Positions 59,298 to 64,000 of a stretch of 64,000 nucleotides of DNA are shown here, in pieces. The DNA lies in the NCBI GenBank assembly GCA_017410145.1, contig JAFQRJ010000030.1, forward strand, positions 62,001-126,000. The letters are read 5' to 3'. This DNA comes from Tyzzerella sp. (GTDB taxonomy: Bacteria; Bacillota; Clostridia; Lachnospirales; Lachnospiraceae). Within the stretch, counting starts at the first letter, position 1. Every line of letters starts with the position of its first letter. The position numbers and the translations under genes are program-made. The notes under the pieces were generated by a model, which saw only the letters and a list, made by a program, of their open reading frames with translations, was not told where the DNA came from and ran no database searches.

Positions 59298-62200
59298 ATG
59301 AGAAAGGGAAAAATAAGAACGCTATTTTTAAGCATTTTAACAGTTCTATGCAGTGTGTTTGTCGTGTGCATAGGACAAGAAAGCAAGGTTTTAGCGGCAG
59401 AAAGTAAGTTTGAAATGACGCCAGGCGGTTCCATTCGTATCGTAGAACCTTATGGATTAAGGTTTCAAGTGAGGATGAGTGCCGATGTGAAGGAGAAGGC
59501 AACAGAAGTAGGAATGTTAATCTTCCCTGTTGATTATCTTGAGAACAATGGCACAGATGGCGACGTGTACTATGAGAGCGTTGAAGAACTTGCTAAGACC
59601 AATCAGACAAATCACAGAATAAAACTTAATCTAACAAGTAAGTTGTTTGAAAAGGACGGCTATTGGTATGGTAATGGTGCTATTGTCAACATCAAAGATA
59701 AAAATATGACACGTAAATTTACTGCTATTGCATATTATGTAGATGGTGATAATACTACTGTATGGGCTGATACGACCCGACTTACAAATACAACAAGAAG
59801 TGCATCTCAGATTGCGCTTTTGGCACATGCTGATAAAACAACTACATATCAAGCAGAGACAGATAAATTACTTCTGAAATATGTTGGTTATACAAAGGAT
59901 TCTGATTTGAAGGATGTAAAAATAGGGGCAATTCCTTTGTTTGTAGATAACGGTGACAACGTTGCTAAATCATACTGGAGTGCAGAATATGTAGATGGTG
60001 GCGTTAAGGTTATGATAGACGTGAACGATACCATATCTATTGATGCAAACGACCTGGGATATAGCGACAATGTTGAAATTCAAATGCAAGCAGTTGATAA
60101 TCACTGGAAAACAAAAGGAGCAACATTGAATTTCTTATGTGATGCAAGTGGAAGAACGTGGTCGCGTTGTTGGAATGGATATGGATATGATGCAATTGAA
60201 TTAGCGGCTGAAGATTACAACTGCAATTTTAATGCAACGGAAACAGGCTATCAAGTGGAATTGTTTGTTAGTTACCGTGCATTAAATTCAACAGAAGCAG
60301 AAGCAAAAGGCAATGTTCGTATTTGTCCGATGCTCCGTAATCGTTCTGATGCAGGAAATAACGCAAGTTTAACATCAGAGTTATTAGGATGCAACTGGTT
60401 CTCAACGAAATCATGGCTTGTTTTGAATACAGATAATAAATTTATTCATTCATACTCGGAAGAGTTTACATTAGCATCGAAAAATGCAGAAGCATCAAAT
60501 ATTCTTAAAAACATGGCTACACTTAGAGCAGACAATGGTGGCAAGATGATGAAGACAGAAATGGGAAATCAAGCCCATATGGATAGTTCTTGGTGTATTG
60601 ATGGTCTTGCAAGTGATTTAATTGGAACAAACTATGTGTTCATGGGACTTGATGGAAGAGCGACTGTAATGACAAAAGGAAATGTTGTTATTTGTATAAG
60701 CGATGATAATGTGGCATTGGCTTCACAGTTTGTAGATAATGGCTGGAATCTGTTGGCTACAAAGTGCAGGGCAGCAATGGGAATCAATGGCGGTTTTGAC
60801 GGAGCACTTTCTAGCACAACTTCTTACTATTACAAATATTGTAATGAAGGTGAAACAATAGCAACTTCAGGTGTATATAGTCTAGTATTCGGAAAGGGAG
60901 CTATTAAAAAATCAGACCTGGTATATGAAACAATGTCTGCTTATCACAGTTTCTCTGCTGTAAATAAAGACTATTATAAGGAAATCAACAATACAATGAA
61001 TGGAATGCCTTCAGTGGCTGTAACGAATGGAGGCAGAATCTATACTATTTATATGACAGGTGCAGACGGCGAGTACCAAATGAAAAATAGTGGTGTCTTA
61101 AAATATAGTGATGATAATGGTAAGACATGGAGCAATCTGTTTGTCATTGATACATGGAATAGTCAAAAGATTAATAGTACGAAACAAATAGTAGCTAGTG
61201 ATTTTGAATTAAAAGTAGATCCAAATACAAATGTACTCTATGTTACATATACAACACGTCCAAATGCAAATGGTGTAGTACCAATGGATACACAGACATG
61301 GATGTTCACAGTTTCTAATCCGGATTCAAAGGACATGTCTGAAGATGTATTGGATATTAGTAAACATTGGAATACAGAATTGGGTTATGTAAGAAACGGA
61401 TTTACCGTTTTAAAGAATGGTGATTTTATCATCGTTCCGGATGAAACAAAACAGTCAGCAAAGAGTCCTGTTTATATCTCAAAGGACAAAGGACAAACAT
61501 GGGATGTTCTTGGACAGATTTATATGCCACAGGCAACAAGTTTTGATGAATCTGTCATCGTTGAAAGAAAAGATGGTTCACTCATGTGCTTTGCTTGTAC
61601 TCAAACAGGTTTCTTGTGTACAAGTTCATCTTATGATGGTGGAAAAACTTGGTCTGTTGGTAAATTGACTGACATACCAAACCCAACAAGCAGATTTGCA
61701 GTTACTTGTCTTGCAAGTGGAAATCTTGTAATGGTATCAAATAACAATTCATCTAATAGAATTGGAATGGTGGTTTCTATTTCAAAGGATAATGGTAATA
61801 CATGGGAAGATAAGATTTGTCTTTTCGATGGATATGCATCATATCCAACTGTGGCTCTTGATCAATCCACAGGAAAAGAAAGAATTCACATTGTATTCGA
61901 TGATGGACGATACTACTATGGTCAATGGCGTACTGGCGTAGAAGAAGGTACGAAGTATGAATATTATGCTGGAATTTATCATGATATCTTGACAGAAGAA
62001 GAAATTTTAGCAGGTGGAGATCCAAATGCGGATGAGTTGGAATTGCTCTTTGTGGGAGATTCTTACACGGACAGACCATGGTGCTTAGGTTTTGACAATG
62101 CACTTGGAACATATGGTGCAGATACAATTGGTATTGGTGGAACAGAGGTTTACCAATGGAATAACGAAACAAAACTTGCAGAAGTAGTAGCAAAGAATCC

Positions 62201-64000
62201 TAAGAATCTCTTTATTAATATCGGTATTAATAATATTGGAAATGCTCGAGAAGATGGTGAAACAACAGGTAATCAAGTGGTTGCTTATTTGGAAGCGTTG
62301 AAAGCGGCATTACCAGATACTGAAATCTACTACAACATGCTTGTGTATCCTACAACTGGCTGGCATGATTACAATTCAATTACAGTATCCAATGCTATTG
62401 TAGAAGCCTATATTGATGGTGATACAAATGACAATGTACACAAGATTGATATACGTGATGATATTAAGAGATGTGGTGAGGCTGATGGAGCGAAATTCAA
62501 TGACGGTTTACATATGTCTGCACCAGGATATACAATTCTTTTTGATAAATTAAAAAAAGAAATTGGAATGGGAAGAAGTGCGGATGAGTTAAATATTGTT
62601 AGCAGTATAGGACAAGAAGTTTCCAAATATAAATGGGCTAAGTGGGAAGATTGCATGGTCCAGTCGAGCGCCCCTACTCGTTACAATGTACGAGGATATG
62701 CGGCTGATGATGGATTATATTTCAATGCAGTACAATATGTAGATAACATTGTTTCCACGGGAGATGTTTGGAGAGAACAAACACATCTTGAAATGGAAAT
62801 GTGGCAATGGAATGGTGTAGGAAGTAATACTGGCTTTGTCTATGGTGCATTCTGGTTGGATGGAAGCTATTATCTTGTTAATTCTGATAATGTTTTTCCT
62901 TATGGTGTTACCTTTGTAAAAAACAATGTAACCATCACTGATCGAGGAGAAAATTACACAGATGGTTATCGCTACAAAGTTTCTTATGAGGTTTATATCC
63001 AATTTAAAAATAATTTGGAAAATCCAAATGATGGACCTTATGCATATGTACACTTTAGGCATCATATGCCAAACGAAACAGAAGAAGGGTTTGAGCAAGC
63101 TGTTCTGGAACGGAGAGATAATGAACGTGATTTGTGGCGCGATGAATATAGTTCTTATGAATTCCGTAAAGTCGGCATTATAAGAAGAGATGGACTTAGC
63201 AAATTTGAGACGAATTTAGAACAGTGGAATGCTTTACAGAATACATGGATTCCTACAGAAAAAGGATATTATTCATATAGTATGGGGGATACTTTTGCAA
63301 TGTCTCAGACGTCTGCAACAAATTTCATTTATGAGGCAGATGTTCTTTTTGCTGAGAACAAAGGGGCTGCTTCGTTAGTATTCCGTTCAGGGGATGCTCC
63401 TTACGAGGGGTCTTATGTGGCAAATGTTGATAAATCACAGGGATTAATTCGTGTCTTCAAATTCCCGGGTGGGGCAAATATAGGAACAGCGCCATTGAAG
63501 GAGAACAAGAAGGATTATCACTTGCGAGTAGAAGTAGTGGGAGACTTGATTAAATTCTATGTGGATGGAGAATTGGCAGTAACAGGAAACGATGCCACAT
63601 TTGCAACAGGGAAACTAGGATTGTTGACATGGTATTCTACGGTTATCTATCAAAATGTAACATATCGTGAGATTACATCGGATGATGTTTTGGCATTGGA
63701 TAACTTGAAAGTGACAGGTGGAGATGTGCAAATGGCTCCATCATATAGTAAAAATGTTGCTTCATACAACGTATTTATGCCAGGCGGCACAGATGAAATC
63801 AATGTGCTAGCTACAGCAGGAGACGGTGTGGAATTAACATATGTACTGAAGAATGATAGTGGCGTTGTGTACGACAAGGGCAATATGGAAAGTGGTACAA
63901 AGCAAAAAATTACACCTTCATACGGAGTAAGTACTATGGTGATTAAGATGAAGAAAGGTGATATGGCATCTTCTATGACACTTAAAATCACAAATAAATC
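59298..64000 (+). CDS. Giant secreted Asp-box propeller-SGNH protein, 3'-truncated by window edge
   Basis: ATG 59298 after AAGGAAGGAAG opens a frame that stays open to base 64000 (1567 residues seen). A signal peptide ends about residue 34 ('LAAESK'). Then come a 'GGSIRI' module (about 36-195), a CBM9-like domain (about 215-375), a novel region, and a propeller with four Asp boxes ('YSDDNGKTWS', 'ISKDKGQTWD', 'SSYDGGKTWS', 'ISKDNGNTWE', about residues 602-840) of the sialidase/BNR type. An SGNH hydrolase (about 912-1090, 'FVGDSYTD', 'NIGINNIGN', 'DGLHMS'), a recurrent binding module (about 1110-1300), a LamG/CBM66-like domain and a cadherin-like sandwich follow. The FRIP arginine motif of true sialidases reads 'GMPSVAV', so sialidase activity is doubtful. 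Confidence 0.85.
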   Translation, partial: MRKGKIRTLFLSILTVLCSVFVVCIGQESKVLAAESKFEMTPGGSIRIVEPYGLRFQVRMSADVKEKATEVGMLIFPVDYLENNGTDGDVYYESVEELAKTNQTNHRIKLNLTSKLFEKDGYWYGNGAIVNIKDKNMTRKFTAIAYYVDGDNTTVWADTTRLTNTTRSASQIALLAHADKTTTYQAETDKLLLKYVGYTKDSDLKDVKIGAIPLFVDNGDNVAKSYWSAEYVDGGVKVMIDVNDTISIDANDLGYSDNVEIQMQAVDNHWKTKGATLNFLCDASGRTWSRCWNGYGYDAIELAAEDYNCNFNATETGYQVELFVSYRALNSTEAEAKGNVRICPMLRNRSDAGNNASLTSELLGCNWFSTKSWLVLNTDNKFIHSYSEEFTLASKNAEASNILKNMATLRADNGGKMMKTEMGNQAHMDSSWCIDGLASDLIGTNYVFMGLDGRATVMTKGNVVICISDDNVALASQFVDNGWNLLATKCRAAMGINGGFDGALSSTTSYYYKYCNEGETIATSGVYSLVFGKGAIKKSDLVYETMSAYHSFSAVNKDYYKEINNTMNGMPSVAVTNGGRIYTIYMTGADGEYQMKNSGVLKYSDDNGKTWSNLFVIDTWNSQKINSTKQIVASDFELKVDPNTNVLYVTYTTRPNANGVVPMDTQTWMFTVSNPDSKDMSEDVLDISKHWNTELGYVRNGFTVLKNGDFIIVPDETKQSAKSPVYISKDKGQTWDVLGQIYMPQATSFDESVIVERKDGSLMCFACTQTGFLCTSSSYDGGKTWSVGKLTDIPNPTSRFAVTCLASGNLVMVSNNNSSNRIGMVVSISKDNGNTWEDKICLFDGYASYPTVALDQSTGKERIHIVFDDGRYYYGQWRTGVEEGTKYEYYAGIYHDILTEEEILAGGDPNADELELLFVGDSYTDRPWCLGFDNALGTYGADTIGIGGTEVYQWNNETKLAEVVAKNPKNLFINIGINNIGNAREDGETTGNQVVAYLEALKAALPDTEIYYNMLVYPTTGWHDYNSITVSNAIVEAYIDGDTNDNVHKIDIRDDIKRCGEADGAKFNDGLHMSAPGYTILFDKLKKEIGMGRSADELNIVSSIGQEVSKYKWAKWEDCMVQSSAPTRYNVRGYAADDGLYFNAVQYVDNIVSTGDVWREQTHLEMEMWQWNGVGSNTGFVYGAFWLDGSYYLVNSDNVFPYGVTFVKNNVTITDRGENYTDGYRYKVSYEVYIQFKNNLENPNDGPYAYVHFRHHMPNETEEGFEQAVLERRDNERDLWRDEYSSYEFRKVGIIRRDGLSKFETNLEQWNALQNTWIPTEKGYYSYSMGDTFAMSQTSATNFIYEADVLFAENKGAASLVFRSGDAPYEGSYVANVDKSQGLIRVFKFPGGANIGTAPLKENKKDYHLRVEVVGDLIKFYVDGELAVTGNDATFATGKLGLLTWYSTVIYQNVTYREITSDDVLALDNLKVTGGDVQMAPSYSKNVASYNVFMPGGTDEINVLATAGDGVELTYVLKNDSGVVYDKGNMESGTKQKITPSYGVSTMVIKMKKGDMASSMTLKITNK

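Noticed and set aside
59298-61980. Assignment of the last protein as a GH33 sialidase
   Set aside because: Asp boxes are present, but the RIP arginine motif is missing, so only a sialidase-type propeller is claimed.

Overview
The window looks like chromosomal DNA of a low-GC Gram-positive anaerobe of the class Clostridia, most likely a Lachnospiraceae-type glycan degrader. The reasons are an AT-rich composition, strong AAGGAGG-type ribosome binding sites, the Firmicutes order ylxM-ffh-rpsP-khpA-rimM-trmD-rplS-lepB-rbgA-lepB-rnhB-yraN, and large secreted multimodular carbohydrate-active proteins. The genus call is inference.

Bases 1-22.7 kb are a first glycan-utilisation locus: a TIM-barrel hydrolase (5' end outside the window), a 47-residue peptide gene, a sugar-binding lipoprotein, a GH123-like lipoprotein, a 1922-residue membrane-anchored protein made of nine tandem modules, then enzymes without signal peptides: GH38 alpha-mannosidase, GH29 alpha-fucosidase, a second GH123-like protein, GH78-like rhamnosidase and GH36 alpha-galactosidase. 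One AraC-family regulator is convergent inside it. The layout suggests capture of a complex mannose/fucose/galactose/hexosamine-containing glycan outside the cell, import, and cytoplasmic trimming.

Bases 22.7-31.9 kb are the housekeeping SRP/translation/secretion block, ending with rnhB, yraN, pgeF and a MscS channel. Its promoter has the -35 box inside the terminator of the preceding locus. Bases 31.9-36.4 kb are accessory: a 49-codon gene translationally coupled to a GNAT acetyltransferase, then a decayed prophage (tail-protein fragment, a two-gene cassette with a membrane protein and a nucleoside-deoxyribosyltransferase-like protein, XhlA-like protein, holin, frameshifted endolysin) ending at tRNA-Thr(CGT). 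An 11-bp copy of the tRNA 3' end lies at the far side and may be the other attachment site. Bases 36.5-41.1 kb hold aroB-aroC-aroA and a DAHP synthase behind a strong promoter and a leader hairpin.

Bases 41.2-64 kb are a second glycan locus: a GH127-like enzyme, an ABC importer (binding protein and two permeases, no ATPase), a GH43 lipoprotein, then a unit of giant SGNH-containing modular protein, cytoplasmic GH43 and ~41-45-residue peptide that is repeated in tandem; the third giant gene runs off the end of the window. The giant proteins share recurring uncharacterised modules. The most unusual observation is a family of three tiny acidic peptides carrying a Y-x-x-P-x-[LMF] motif, each immediately upstream of genes for exported glycan proteins.
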